A stretch of 11,981 bases of DNA, from the NCBI GenBank assembly GCA_937898375.1, contig CALEJX010000173.1, positions 1 through 11,981 of the forward strand. Direction: 5' to 3'. The stretch is from an uncultured Ruminococcus sp. GTDB lineage: Bacteria > Bacillota > Clostridia > Oscillospirales > Ruminococcaceae. Below the pieces are notes generated by a model that was given only the letters and a program-made list of their open reading frames with translations, was not told the DNA's origin and did not search any database. Both the position numbers and the translations under genes were made by a program. Positions 1-6,874 of this stretch are shown piece by piece; position 1 is the stretch's first letter, and the number at the start of each line of letters is the position of its first letter.

Positions 1-30
1 ATATTTACAACACAGCTTAAATAACCTAAG

Positions 31-63
31 AGCAGAGCGGTAACTAGCCACTCTGCTTTTTTT
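31..63 (+). terminator. Rho-independent terminator of an upstream gene
   Basis: A 7-bp GC-containing stem (AGCAGAG at 31-37 with CTCTGCT at 51-57, plus GG/CC pairs inside) is followed by a run of seven T (57-63). It would end a rightward transcript whose gene lies before the window. The first 30 bases show no gene I can support. Confidence 0.8.
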
Positions 64-69
64 GTAATA

Positions 70-96
70 TGACATTTGTCACATGAAAGATGTGAC
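70..96. promoter_or_regulatory. Palindromic operator-like site upstream of the ABC operon
   Basis: Two overlapping dyads are visible: TGACA-TT-TGTCA (70-81), and GTCACAT (78-84) with ATGTGAC (90-96) across 5 nt. They lie about 45 to 70 bases before the predicted transcription start, upstream of a poor -35, where an activator would bind. ABC-2 exporters of this layout are often run by two-component regulators of the LuxR/NarL type. That such a regulator binds here is inference, and no regulator gene lies in the window. Confidence 0.45.
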
Positions 97-105
97 TTTC
101 CTCAC

Positions 106-134
106 TAGCTTTTTGGCGGATAGTATTGTATAAT
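106..134 (+). promoter_or_regulatory. Predicted sigma-A promoter of the ABC operon
   Basis: A perfect -10 TATAAT (129-134) lies 30 bases before the first start codon. The hexamer at the right distance (17 bp) is TAGCTT (106-111), a weak -35. A strong -10 with a weak -35 fits dependence on an activator at the palindromes just upstream. Confidence 0.55.
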
Positions 135-163
135 AATAATACAAACTAAGGGAGGTTTTTCTT

Positions 164-1111
164 ATGGCTGAAACTGTAGTAAAAATAGATAATTTAGTAA
201 AAAGATACAAGGAGCTTATCGCACTTGACCACTTTAATCTTGAAATAAAAAAAGGCGAAGTATTCGGACTTTTAGGACCTAACGGCTCCGGCAAGACCAC
301 CACGATAAACTGCCTGCTCTCACTGCTGGCATATGACAAGGGAGATATCGAGATATTCGGTGAAAAAATGTCCCCTGTGAACTATGGAGTAAAAAAGCGT
401 ATCGGCGTTATAATGCAGAACGTTGCGGTGTTTGATGAGCTGACAGTATATGAGAACATCGACTATTTCTGTGGGCTTTACATCACCGACAAAGCCACAC
501 GAAAGAAATATGTTGACGAAGCAATAGCTTTCGTAGGTCTGGAGGACTTTGTAAAGTTCCACCCTAAAAAGCTTTCAGGCGGTCTGCTCAGGCGGCTTAA
601 TATTGCCTGCGGTATTGCACATAAACCTGAGCTTATCATACTTGACGAGCCGACAGTCGCCGTTGACCCACAGTCGAGAAACAAGATACTTGAGGGCATT
701 TTACAGCTCAACCATGAGGGTGCAACTATCATTTACACTTCCCACTACATGGAGGAAGTTGAGCAGATATGCAGCCGTATCGCCATAATGGATAAGGGCA
801 GAAAGATAGCTGAGGGCACAACGGAAGAACTAAAACGCATGATAAAGAACACTGAAACTATCACCGCCGAGATACTCCAGCTCCCTGACAACGTTCGTGA
901 GGATATTGAAGCTTTGAAACACGTTTACGAGGTGTCCTATTCAGACAACAAGCTCGTTGCACGCTGTACAGGCGGACGGCACAATCTTATTGAGATACTG
1001 AAAATTTTGCAGGAAAACAATGTGGGCTTTGGCAGCGTTTATTCTGAACAGCCTACCCTCAATGACGTTTTCCTTGAAATAACAGGCAAGGCTCTCAGGG
1101 ATAAGGAGTGA
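164..1111 (+). CDS. ABC transporter ATP-binding protein (ABC-2 exporter type)
   Basis: Cytoplasmic ATPase of an export ABC transporter, 315 aa. Visible in order: Walker A GPNGSGKT (38-45), Q-loop Gln85, signature LSGGLLRR (137-144), Walker B LIILDEP (157-163) and switch His194. After about residue 225 a C-terminal extension ends in PTLNDVFLEITG, typical of ATPases paired with ABC-2 permeases for drugs, peptides or antibiotics. The signature has Leu where Gln or Met is usual at its fifth position; a hydrophobic residue there is seen in this subfamily and need not impair it. Start ATG 164 is set by GGGAGG (150-155). The next gene starts 4 nt after the stop, and its ribosome site lies inside the last codons here, suggesting coupled translation. 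The exported substrate cannot be read from sequence. Confidence 0.95.
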   Translation: MAETVVKIDNLVKRYKELIALDHFNLEIKKGEVFGLLGPNGSGKTTTINCLLSLLAYDKGDIEIFGEKMSPVNYGVKKRIGVIMQNVAVFDELTVYENIDYFCGLYITDKATRKKYVDEAIAFVGLEDFVKFHPKKLSGGLLRRLNIACGIAHKPELIILDEPTVAVDPQSRNKILEGILQLNHEGATIIYTSHYMEEVEQICSRIAIMDKGRKIAEGTTEELKRMIKNTETITAEILQLPDNVREDIEALKHVYEVSYSDNKLVARCTGGRHNLIEILKILQENNVGFGSVYSEQPTLNDVFLEITGKALRDKE

Positions 1112-1115
1112 TAGA

Positions 1116-2237
1116 ATGTTCTCACACATATTCAAATACGAATTTAAAAGCTGTCTGCGGCAAAAAGGCATACTTTTCTGGCTCATAGCCTTTCCTATTA
1201 TACTTGGCTGTCTTTTCAAGGTGGCATTTTCAGGCATATACGAAAAGGACGTTATGTTCAATGCGATACCTGTTGCGGTGACAAATATAGAGGAAAACGA
1301 TATACTTAAACAGGTGCTTGAACAGATATCAGAGGGCGATGAGGCTCTTTTCAAGGTGACATATACGGACATTGACAAGGCAGAAAAAATGCTTAAAAAC
1401 GAGGATATAAAAGGCATTATAAAGGCTTCCGACCTCTCCCTTGAATTTGGCTCAACGGGTATCCAGCAGACCATTGTAAAGACTTTTGTTCAGCAATATA
1501 AAACTCAGGAAAAGATAATAACCGACACTGCGAAGAATGCTCCGCAAAAGCTTGATACTGTGATATCTTCTCTTTCTGAGAAGATAAGCCCAAATGAGGA
1601 TATACCTCTCCACGGCAACCCTGATATGACGATACAGTTTTTCTATAATCTTCTTGCTATGACAGCCCTTTTCGGCTCGATGTCAGGTCTTTTTGTGGCA
1701 CAGGAAAATCAGGGCGACCTGTCTGCACTTGGTGCAAGGCGGTGCTGTTCACCTGTGAACAAGCTAACAAGCATAACGGCAACACTTTTAGCCTTTCATG
1801 TGGTGGAAATGATATGCATGATGATATCGGTGACATTCCTGAGATTTGTGCTTAAAGTGGATTTCGGAAGCAAGCTCACACTTGTTTACCTTGCCGCAGT
1901 GCTAGGGGGAATAATGGGAATATCTATGGGATTTTTCGTTGGCTCTTTCCGCATAAAAGAGGGTCTGAAAATATCTGTGGTCATGGCTGTGTCAATGACC
2001 TGCTGTTTTTTCAGCGGTCTTATGTCAAACACCATGAAAGGCACTGTTGCAGAGCATTGCCCGATATTCAATGAAATAAACCCTGCCGCTGTTATCTCAG
2101 ACAGCTTCTACTGTCTTAATCTTTACGAGGACTACAGGCGGTTCACAGTGAAGATAATTTCAATGGCGATATACACAGTTTTGTTCACCATTGGTGGATA
2201 TGTTCTTACAAGGAGGCGTAAATATGCAAGTCTTTAA
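1116..2237 (+). CDS. ABC-2 type transporter permease, first subunit
   Basis: Membrane subunit of the exporter, 373 aa. One hydrophobic helix near the N terminus (about 19-40) is followed by a polar, presumably extracytoplasmic domain of about 130 residues (43-172). About five helices follow between 174 and 365, and the tail is basic (RRRKY). This one-helix, large-loop, five-helix pattern is that of the ABC2_membrane family. Positions 199-217 (QGDLSALGARRCCSPVNKL) match the conserved cytoplasmic loop thought to contact the ATPase. AAGGAG (1103-1108) lies inside the end of the ATPase gene. The frame overlaps the next permease by 14 nt. It probably dimerises with that second permease rather than with itself. 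Confidence 0.9.
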   Translation: MFSHIFKYEFKSCLRQKGILFWLIAFPIILGCLFKVAFSGIYEKDVMFNAIPVAVTNIEENDILKQVLEQISEGDEALFKVTYTDIDKAEKMLKNEDIKGIIKASDLSLEFGSTGIQQTIVKTFVQQYKTQEKIITDTAKNAPQKLDTVISSLSEKISPNEDIPLHGNPDMTIQFFYNLLAMTALFGSMSGLFVAQENQGDLSALGARRCCSPVNKLTSITATLLAFHVVEMICMMISVTFLRFVLKVDFGSKLTLVYLAAVLGGIMGISMGFFVGSFRIKEGLKISVVMAVSMTCCFFSGLMSNTMKGTVAEHCPIFNEINPAAVISDSFYCLNLYEDYRRFTVKIISMAIYTVLFTIGGYVLTRRRKYASL

Positions 2238-3390
2238 GACCTTTATGAAAATACTCAAAACAAGGCTTACGTCTGCTATATTATATCTCGTCATATTCAT
2301 GGTGATAGCCGTTTTAATGGCAAATACTGCAAAAGATAATAACAACTATGAGGACTACAAACTGTCCATATCTGTCATTGACCGTGACAACAGCGCTGAA
2401 AGCAAGCGTTTGCAGGATTTTATATTCAGCGACAACAAAAAAGTGGAACTTGCAGACGATAAAGACGAGGTCATTGACGCCGTTTATTATCAGCGTGCTG
2501 ACTATGTTCTGTATATAAACAAGGGCTTTGGCGACAAGATAAACGCAGGAGATTTTGACGGACTTTTTGAGAATTTCAAAATGCCCTCCAGCTACAGCGG
2601 ACAGCTTTTTGAAAGCAAACTTGACAGCTATCTTTCAAGCGTAAAGGCATACATGGCGGCAGGCGAAAGCGCAGAACACGCCATGGAGCTTGCCGAAACG
2701 GCAGTTTCTCAGCAGGTAAAAGCGGAGCTTAAAAACTTTGACAGCACGAGCGGAACAGGTATGCCGGCAATATTCGGCTACTATTTTCAGTATCTTGCAT
2801 ACATTCTTATCTCAATGCTCATTGTTACCCTTTGTCCTGTTATACTGACATTAAACAGAAAAGGCGTTCGTGAACGCACAATGTGTTCAAGCCTGACGTC
2901 GGCAAACTACAGCAGACAGACGGCTCTTGGGGCGAGTATCTTGGTGTTTAGCATATGGCTTTTCTTTATGATAGTCGCAATTATTTGGGGCAGAACGCTC
3001 AGCGTGAAATTCTGGCTTGCCTGCCTTAACAGCTTTGTATATATCATTGCCGCCGCAGGCATAGCAATGATAATAGCGCAGTTTGACCTGAGCGACAACG
3101 GCATAACTGCCATATCGAACATAATCGGTCTTGGCATGAGCTTTCTTTGCGGAGTTTTCGTGCCGCAGGAATTGCTCACAGAGGGCGTTCTTGCAGTGGG
3201 CAGATTTTTCCCTGCATACTGGTACACCAAAGCCAACAATATGCTTTTCGGCATGAGCGGCGGAGTATTCAGCACAAAGGAATATCTTATCTGCATTGGT
3301 ATCGAGGCGCTGTTCGCAGCGGCATTCTTTGCGGTGGCTGGTCTGCTTATTAAACAAAAGCGTGAGGGCGACGTTACTTCACTTGCATAA
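2224..3390 (+). CDS. ABC-2 type transporter permease, second subunit
   Basis: Second membrane subunit, 388 aa. It has the same plan as its neighbour: an N-terminal helix (about 17-34), a polar extracytoplasmic domain (about 36-180) and five or so helices between 182 and 376. The loop RKGVRERTMCSSLTSANY (212-229) is the cytoplasmic coupling segment, and FVPQELL (312-318) is typical of the family. ATG 2224 is chosen because AGGAGG (2211-2216) lies 7 nt upstream; an in-frame ATG at 2191 has no such site. The start lies inside the first permease gene, so the two are translationally coupled. Two different permeases plus one ATPase indicate a heterodimeric exporter. Substrate unknown. Confidence 0.9.
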   Translation: MQVFKTFMKILKTRLTSAILYLVIFMVIAVLMANTAKDNNNYEDYKLSISVIDRDNSAESKRLQDFIFSDNKKVELADDKDEVIDAVYYQRADYVLYINKGFGDKINAGDFDGLFENFKMPSSYSGQLFESKLDSYLSSVKAYMAAGESAEHAMELAETAVSQQVKAELKNFDSTSGTGMPAIFGYYFQYLAYILISMLIVTLCPVILTLNRKGVRERTMCSSLTSANYSRQTALGASILVFSIWLFFMIVAIIWGRTLSVKFWLACLNSFVYIIAAAGIAMIIAQFDLSDNGITAISNIIGLGMSFLCGVFVPQELLTEGVLAVGRFFPAYWYTKANNMLFGMSGGVFSTKEYLICIGIEALFAAAFFAVAGLLIKQKREGDVTSLA

Positions 3391-3391
3391 G

Positions 3392-3420
3392 TTGACAATA
3401 ATATGGCTGTGTGTTATACT
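3392..3420 (+). promoter_or_regulatory. Sigma-A promoter of the SGNH esterase gene
   Basis: TTGACA (3392-3397), a 17-bp spacer and TATACT (3415-3420) form a near-consensus promoter starting two bases after the ABC operon stop codon. The expected start point is about 3427. The -10 and part of the spacer coincide with the 5' arm of the operon's terminator. Confidence 0.85.
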
Positions 3421-3450
3421 CTTATTACAGAGCTGACGCACAGCCTTTTT
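3405..3450 (+). terminator. Terminator of the ABC operon, overlapping a promoter
   Basis: Bases 3405-3416 pair with 3434-3445 in a 12-bp stem that includes two G-T wobbles. A 17-nt loop and five T (3446-3450) complete a Rho-independent terminator for transcripts coming from the exporter operon. Transcripts begun at the overlapping promoter start near 3427 and lack the 5' arm, so they should escape it. Confidence 0.75.
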
Positions 3451-3459
3451 GCGTCAGCT
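3431..3459 (+). promoter_or_regulatory. 5'-end stem-loop of the esterase mRNA
   Basis: AGCTGACGC (3431-3439) pairs perfectly with GCGTCAGCT (3451-3459) around an 11-nt loop. It shares 3434-3439 with the terminator stem, so the two folds exclude each other. In promoter-started mRNA it would be within a few bases of the 5' end, where such hairpins often stabilise transcripts. That role is inferred. Confidence 0.6.
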
Positions 3460-3492
3460 AAAGAAGATCATAGACGAAAAAGAGGAAGAAGT

Positions 3493-4551
3493 ATGAAGAG
3501 ATTACAGCTTGACAAAAATGCAAAGCTCACAGGAAGAGTATATTTCAAAGACGATGTAATGTGGCTTGGTCTTTCAGGCAGCGGTGCGTCATTCACTTTT
3601 GACGGCACAAAGCTTGTTTTGAAACTCAAAGGTGACAAGATAGCATTGGGCGAAAACCCTATCGACTATGCAAGGATAGCCGTTTATGTTGACGGCGTGA
3701 GGGTCGCAGACGAGATGATAAACTGCGCTGAAAAAGATGTCACCATAATAATCGACCGCACAGAAGGCGCAAAGTCGGTTGTGGAGATAATAAAGCTTTC
3801 AGAATCTCCAATGTCGGCAGTGGGCGTTGAAGCTTTCGCAGAGGGCAATGCTGAGGCACTTCCTGAAAAGCAGCTCAAAATAGAATTTATCGGTGACTCT
3901 ATCACCTGCGGCTACGGCGTTGATGACGAGGACGAAAACCACCAGTTCACCACCGCCACTGAGGACGTGACAAAAGCCTACGCCTACAAGACTGCCAAAG
4001 CCCTTGACGCTGAATACAGTATGTTTTCAGCCAGCGGCTACGGCATAGTATCAGGCTACACAGAGGGCGACGAGCCTATCAGCGAACAGACTATCCCACA
4101 ATTCTATTGCAGTTACGGCTTTTCAAGGGGAAATTTTGCAGGAGTATCACCGCAGAATATCCCATGGGATTTCAGCCGATATGTTCCGCAGATAATTGTT
4201 ATAAACCTCGGCACGAATGACGACAGCTATTGCCGTGACTTTAAGGACAGGCAGGCGGCGTTCTCAAAGCTTTATGCTGATTTCCTTGCTGTTGTTCGTG
4301 AGAAAAATCCGCAGGCTTACATTCTCTGCACTGTTGGCATAATGGGCGAGAGGATATTCCCTGCTGTTGAGGAGGGAATGGAAATATATCTTGAAAGCCA
4401 TGCAGACAACAAGATAAGCTCAATGATGTTCCATGAGCAGGACGGAGCCAATGACGGCTTTGCCGCAAACTGGCACCCTACCGAAAAGACCCACACAAAG
4501 GCTGCGGCGGTGCTTACGGAAAAGCTCAGAGAGATAATAAAGAACATATAG
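3493..4551 (+). CDS. SGNH/GDSL-family esterase, CE2-like
   Basis: Predicted carbohydrate or acyl esterase, 352 aa. Residues 1-125 look like a beta-rich jelly-roll domain. An SGNH hydrolase domain follows, with block I GDSITCGYG and nucleophile Ser136, block III GTND (240-243), and the catalytic His in WHPTEKTH at His328. The combination resembles carbohydrate esterase family 2, which removes acetyl groups from plant polysaccharides. The residue three before His328 is Ala, not Asp, so a Ser-His dyad is likely, as known for some CE2 enzymes. There is no signal peptide, so it probably acts in the cytoplasm on imported acetylated sugars or oligosaccharides. ATG 3493 is preceded by AGAGGA (3481-3486). 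An in-frame ATG at 3403 falls inside the promoter and is rejected. Substrate not proven. Confidence 0.85.
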   Translation: MKRLQLDKNAKLTGRVYFKDDVMWLGLSGSGASFTFDGTKLVLKLKGDKIALGENPIDYARIAVYVDGVRVADEMINCAEKDVTIIIDRTEGAKSVVEIIKLSESPMSAVGVEAFAEGNAEALPEKQLKIEFIGDSITCGYGVDDEDENHQFTTATEDVTKAYAYKTAKALDAEYSMFSASGYGIVSGYTEGDEPISEQTIPQFYCSYGFSRGNFAGVSPQNIPWDFSRYVPQIIVINLGTNDDSYCRDFKDRQAAFSKLYADFLAVVREKNPQAYILCTVGIMGERIFPAVEEGMEIYLESHADNKISSMMFHEQDGANDGFAANWHPTEKTHTKAAAVLTEKLREIIKNI

Positions 4552-4557
4552 AAATAA

Positions 4558-4584
4558 CGGCAGTCGGTAACGGCTGCCGCTTTT
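4558..4584. terminator. Bidirectional terminator between esterase and methyltransferase genes
   Basis: Bases 4558-4566 pair with 4571-4579 (9 bp, one G-T) around a GTAA loop of the GNRA type. CTTTT follows on the plus strand and TTATTT on the minus strand. It lies 7 nt after the esterase stop and just past the methyltransferase stop, so it can serve both converging genes. It is stronger rightward. Confidence 0.8.
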
Positions 4585-4585
4585 G

Positions 4586-5380
4586 TTATTTTACGCCGAT
4601 CCTCATTCTGTAGCAGAACGAACAGGAATCTTTGCCTTTGATATTTTTCATGACGTTCAGAAACTCGTCAAGGTCTTTTTCGATAAGCTCTGGTCTTACT
4701 TTCAGAATGGTCTGCAAGCTACCTTGGCTCATGGCAAGAGCGGTGAAACGCTCAGTGGTGCATGGCTCGTGGCTGAGAAAAACTATCTCACGGACATAGC
4801 TGAAATGACCTGACTTTTTGATATTTTCAAGGTGATATTTCTTCTCCCAGCGTGAAAATGTCACGTTTATATCGTCAGTTTCAAGCTCGACTTTTCTTAC
4901 CTTGTCAAAAAGCTTTGTGTATGCCTTTTCTGCTTCAAGGTCATAGACCGCAGGCCAATCGCAGTCAACAGTTGCGAAAACGCCGCCCTTTTTCAGTATG
5001 CGGTCAGCTTCATTCAGCGTGTTCACAGGGTTCATCCAATGAAAAGATTGTGAACATACCACTGCGTCCGCTGAATTATCTTCAAGTCCTGTGCTGTCAG
5101 AAAAGCCTTTTACAAAGCGCACACCCTCGCAAGCCTTTTTCTCAGCCTGCGCAAGCATATCGTCACTTGGCTCGATACCGATAACTTCCTTTGCGTGACC
5201 TTTCCAAACCATGGTGGAAAGCCCTGTGCCGCAGCCAAGGTCGACCACTATTTCTGGCTGTCTGCCAAGATAGTCTGTGATGATATCCACAGCCTGTTCA
5301 GGCACTTTCGGGCGGCTGTCATCATAAACTTTCGCAAAGCCTAAAAATCTGTCTGCATTTATTTTGTCCGAACCGTTCAT
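4586..5380 (-). CDS. Class I SAM-dependent methyltransferase
   Basis: Cytoplasmic methyltransferase of the type 11 Rossmann family, 264 aa. The SAM-binding motif I is VVDLGCGTG (45-53). The acidic ribose-binding residue is Glu70 in IGIEPSDDML. Motif IV is in DAVVCSQSFHWMN (105-117), and RILKKGGVFA (127-136) is the post-IV segment. The FHWMN box is common in small-molecule methyltransferases near the trans-aconitate/ubiquinone group, but it does not fix the substrate. The C-terminal 100 residues are variable and probably form the substrate lid. It starts 12 nt after the purine permease stop. Its AAGGAG (5389-5394) overlaps that stop codon, so it is co-transcribed and probably translationally coupled. 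A functional link with purine uptake is not shown. Confidence 0.85.
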   Translation of the reverse strand: MNGSDKINADRFLGFAKVYDDSRPKVPEQAVDIITDYLGRQPEIVVDLGCGTGLSTMVWKGHAKEVIGIEPSDDMLAQAEKKACEGVRFVKGFSDSTGLEDNSADAVVCSQSFHWMNPVNTLNEADRILKKGGVFATVDCDWPAVYDLEAEKAYTKLFDKVRKVELETDDINVTFSRWEKKYHLENIKKSGHFSYVREIVFLSHEPCTTERFTALAMSQGSLQTILKVRPELIEKDLDEFLNVMKNIKGKDSCSFCYRMRIGVK

Positions 5381-5392
5381 TGAAACCGCTCC

Positions 5393-6757
5393 TTATAAGA
5401 AAACATATTTCAGCACGAAAAGCACTGCAAGCACATACATAAGCGGAGTGATATCCTTGCGCTTTCCGCAAACAAGATTTATAACAACGTATGAGATTAT
5501 TCCAAGGGAGATACCCTGTGAAATGCTGTAGAAGAGCGGCATTGAAAGAATACAGAGATATGCTGGTATTGCTTTTGTATAATTGCCGTCATCAAACTTG
5601 ATATCAGTGATAGAGCTGAACATCAAAAAGCCTACTACTATAAGTGCAGGAGCTGTTGCAAAAGACGGGATAGCCGTGAAGATAGGCGCAAAGAACATTG
5701 ACAGTGCAAACAGCACTGCGGCTGTGATAGAGGTAAGACCTGTTCTTCCTCCTGCGGCAACGCCTGCTGAGGACTCAACAAATGTTGTGGTCGTGGAAGT
5801 GCCAAGAATTGCGCCTGCTGTTGTTGCAACTGCATCAGCAAGAAGCGCAGGCTTTATCTGTGGAAGTCTGCCATTTTCGTCAAGCATATCTGCCTTTGAA
5901 CATACTCCGATAAGAGTGCCTAAAGTATCAAAAAGGTCAACGAACAGGAAGGAGAATACCACAACGATAAAGTTGAAAATGCCAACGCTGTGCATATCAA
6001 CATTAAAGCACTGACCGAAAGTTTCGCCAAGCTTTGAGAAATCGGTAAGTGACATTGTAGGAAAAAGCGAGTTGTAGCCGCTTTCAGCGTCAGGTACATA
6101 CAGCCCTACAAGCTGGCATATCATGCCTATTATCCATGTTGCAACTATACCGATAAGAATAGAGCCACGGACTTTTTTGATATATAGGATAATAGTGATG
6201 AAAAGACCCACGATAGTGAGAAGCGCACATATGCCCGAGGTCGTGAAGTCCTTGCGGAAGCCTGTTATTGTAACAAGGGTCGCAGAGCTGTCAACGCAAA
6301 GTCCTGCATTTTGAAGTCCGATAAAGGCAATGTAAAGACCGATACCAACGGACACCGCTTTTTTCAGTACCACAGGTATTGCATTGAATATGGCTTCTCT
6401 GACGTTTGTAAGAGAAAGCACGATAAAAATGATACCCTCAATAAACACCGCCAACAGTGCCACCTGCCATGGATAGCCGTAGCCTGCCACAACGGTGTAA
6501 GCCATGTAGGCATTAAGTCCCATGCCTGCGGAAAGCACAAAAGGCAGATTTGCCATAAGTCCCATGCACACTGTTCCGATAACAGAAGCGATACAGGTGG
6601 CAAGAAGCACGGCTGTAGGATCCATGCCCGTGCTGCCGAGAATGCTCGGGTTTATGGCAAGGATATATGCCATGGTCATGAAAATCGTCACACCCGCCAT
6701 TATCTCAGTTTTAACATCAGTGTGATTTTCTTTCAGCTTGAATAATTTTTCCGTCAT
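5393..6757 (-). CDS. NCS2 family purine permease (AzgA type, guanine/hypoxanthine/adenine)
   Basis: Inner-membrane nucleobase:cation symporter, 454 aa, the usual length of the AzgA (PbuG/PbuO) branch of NCS2, with about 12-14 hydrophobic helices. Family features are TEIMAGVTIFMTMAYIL (17-33), LMANLPFVLSAGMGLNA (67-83) and the signature beginning GTSTTTTFVESSAG at 319. This branch imports hypoxanthine, guanine or adenine; which one is not readable here. ATG 6757 is the first possible start because TAA and TGA lie in frame just upstream. The only good Shine-Dalgarno site is 29 nt away, an oddity described separately. It has its own promoter at 6815-6842. The leader of about 50 nt is too short for a purine riboswitch. 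It heads a pair with the methyltransferase gene. Confidence 0.93.
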   Translation of the reverse strand: MTEKLFKLKENHTDVKTEIMAGVTIFMTMAYILAINPSILGSTGMDPTAVLLATCIASVIGTVCMGLMANLPFVLSAGMGLNAYMAYTVVAGYGYPWQVALLAVFIEGIIFIVLSLTNVREAIFNAIPVVLKKAVSVGIGLYIAFIGLQNAGLCVDSSATLVTITGFRKDFTTSGICALLTIVGLFITIILYIKKVRGSILIGIVATWIIGMICQLVGLYVPDAESGYNSLFPTMSLTDFSKLGETFGQCFNVDMHSVGIFNFIVVVFSFLFVDLFDTLGTLIGVCSKADMLDENGRLPQIKPALLADAVATTAGAILGTSTTTTFVESSAGVAAGGRTGLTSITAAVLFALSMFFAPIFTAIPSFATAPALIVVGFLMFSSITDIKFDDGNYTKAIPAYLCILSMPLFYSISQGISLGIISYVVINLVCGKRKDITPLMYVLAVLFVLKYVFL

Positions 6758-6794
6758 ATTTCATTATGCCTGCATTGCAGACATTTCCTCCTTT
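6758..6794 (-). promoter_or_regulatory. Purine permease leader: distant Shine-Dalgarno, mini-ORF and hairpin
   Basis: A strong AGGAGG (6787-6792) lies 29 nt before the permease ATG. Between them is a seven-base stem (6778-6784 with 6766-6772, one G-T, 5-nt loop). If folded, it reduces the effective spacing to about 10 nt. The same stretch holds a six-codon reading frame (MSAMQA, 6784-6764) in the permease frame, closed by TAA and TGA. Either hairpin bridging or reinitiation after the mini-ORF could explain initiation at 6757. Confidence 0.5.
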
Positions 6795-6814
6795 CAATAT
6801 GGGGATACTATCTT

Positions 6815-6842
6815 ATTATACCGATTTTACAGCATTTTTCAA
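6815..6842 (-). promoter_or_regulatory. Sigma-A promoter of the purine permease operon
   Basis: On the minus strand TTGAAA (6842-6837), a 16-bp spacer and TATAAT (6820-6815) point to a start near 6808. The first 22 bases from 6846 match the alcohol dehydrogenase promoter at 20 positions. No terminator is visible between the cotH-like stop (6875) and this promoter, so read-through from that gene is possible. Confidence 0.8.
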
Positions 6843-6874
6843 GCCTGATTTATTAATTGAGTAAAAATTATCAT

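Noticed and set aside
2191..2223. Earlier start (ATG 2191) for the second permease
   Set aside because: No ribosome site precedes it, while AGGAGG at 2211-2216 is well placed for ATG 2224.
2887..3398. Two minus-strand open frames of about 160 codons opposite the second permease
   Set aside because: Both are antisense to well-supported coding sequence, lack ribosome sites and domain features, and reflect codon bias of the real gene.
3403..3492. N-terminal extension of the esterase from ATG 3403
   Set aside because: This ATG lies inside the promoter and before the expected transcription start. AGAGGA before ATG 3493 gives a better start and a normal domain boundary.
6311..6745. Plus-strand open frame of 144 codons opposite the purine permease
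   Set aside because: It is antisense to a clear membrane transporter, has no ribosome site, and its Cys/His-rich composition is what reversed hydrophobic codons give.
6758..6874. Purine riboswitch ahead of the purine permease gene
   Set aside because: The predicted start near 6808 leaves about 50 nt of leader, too short for the three-way junction, and no conserved junction sequences are seen.
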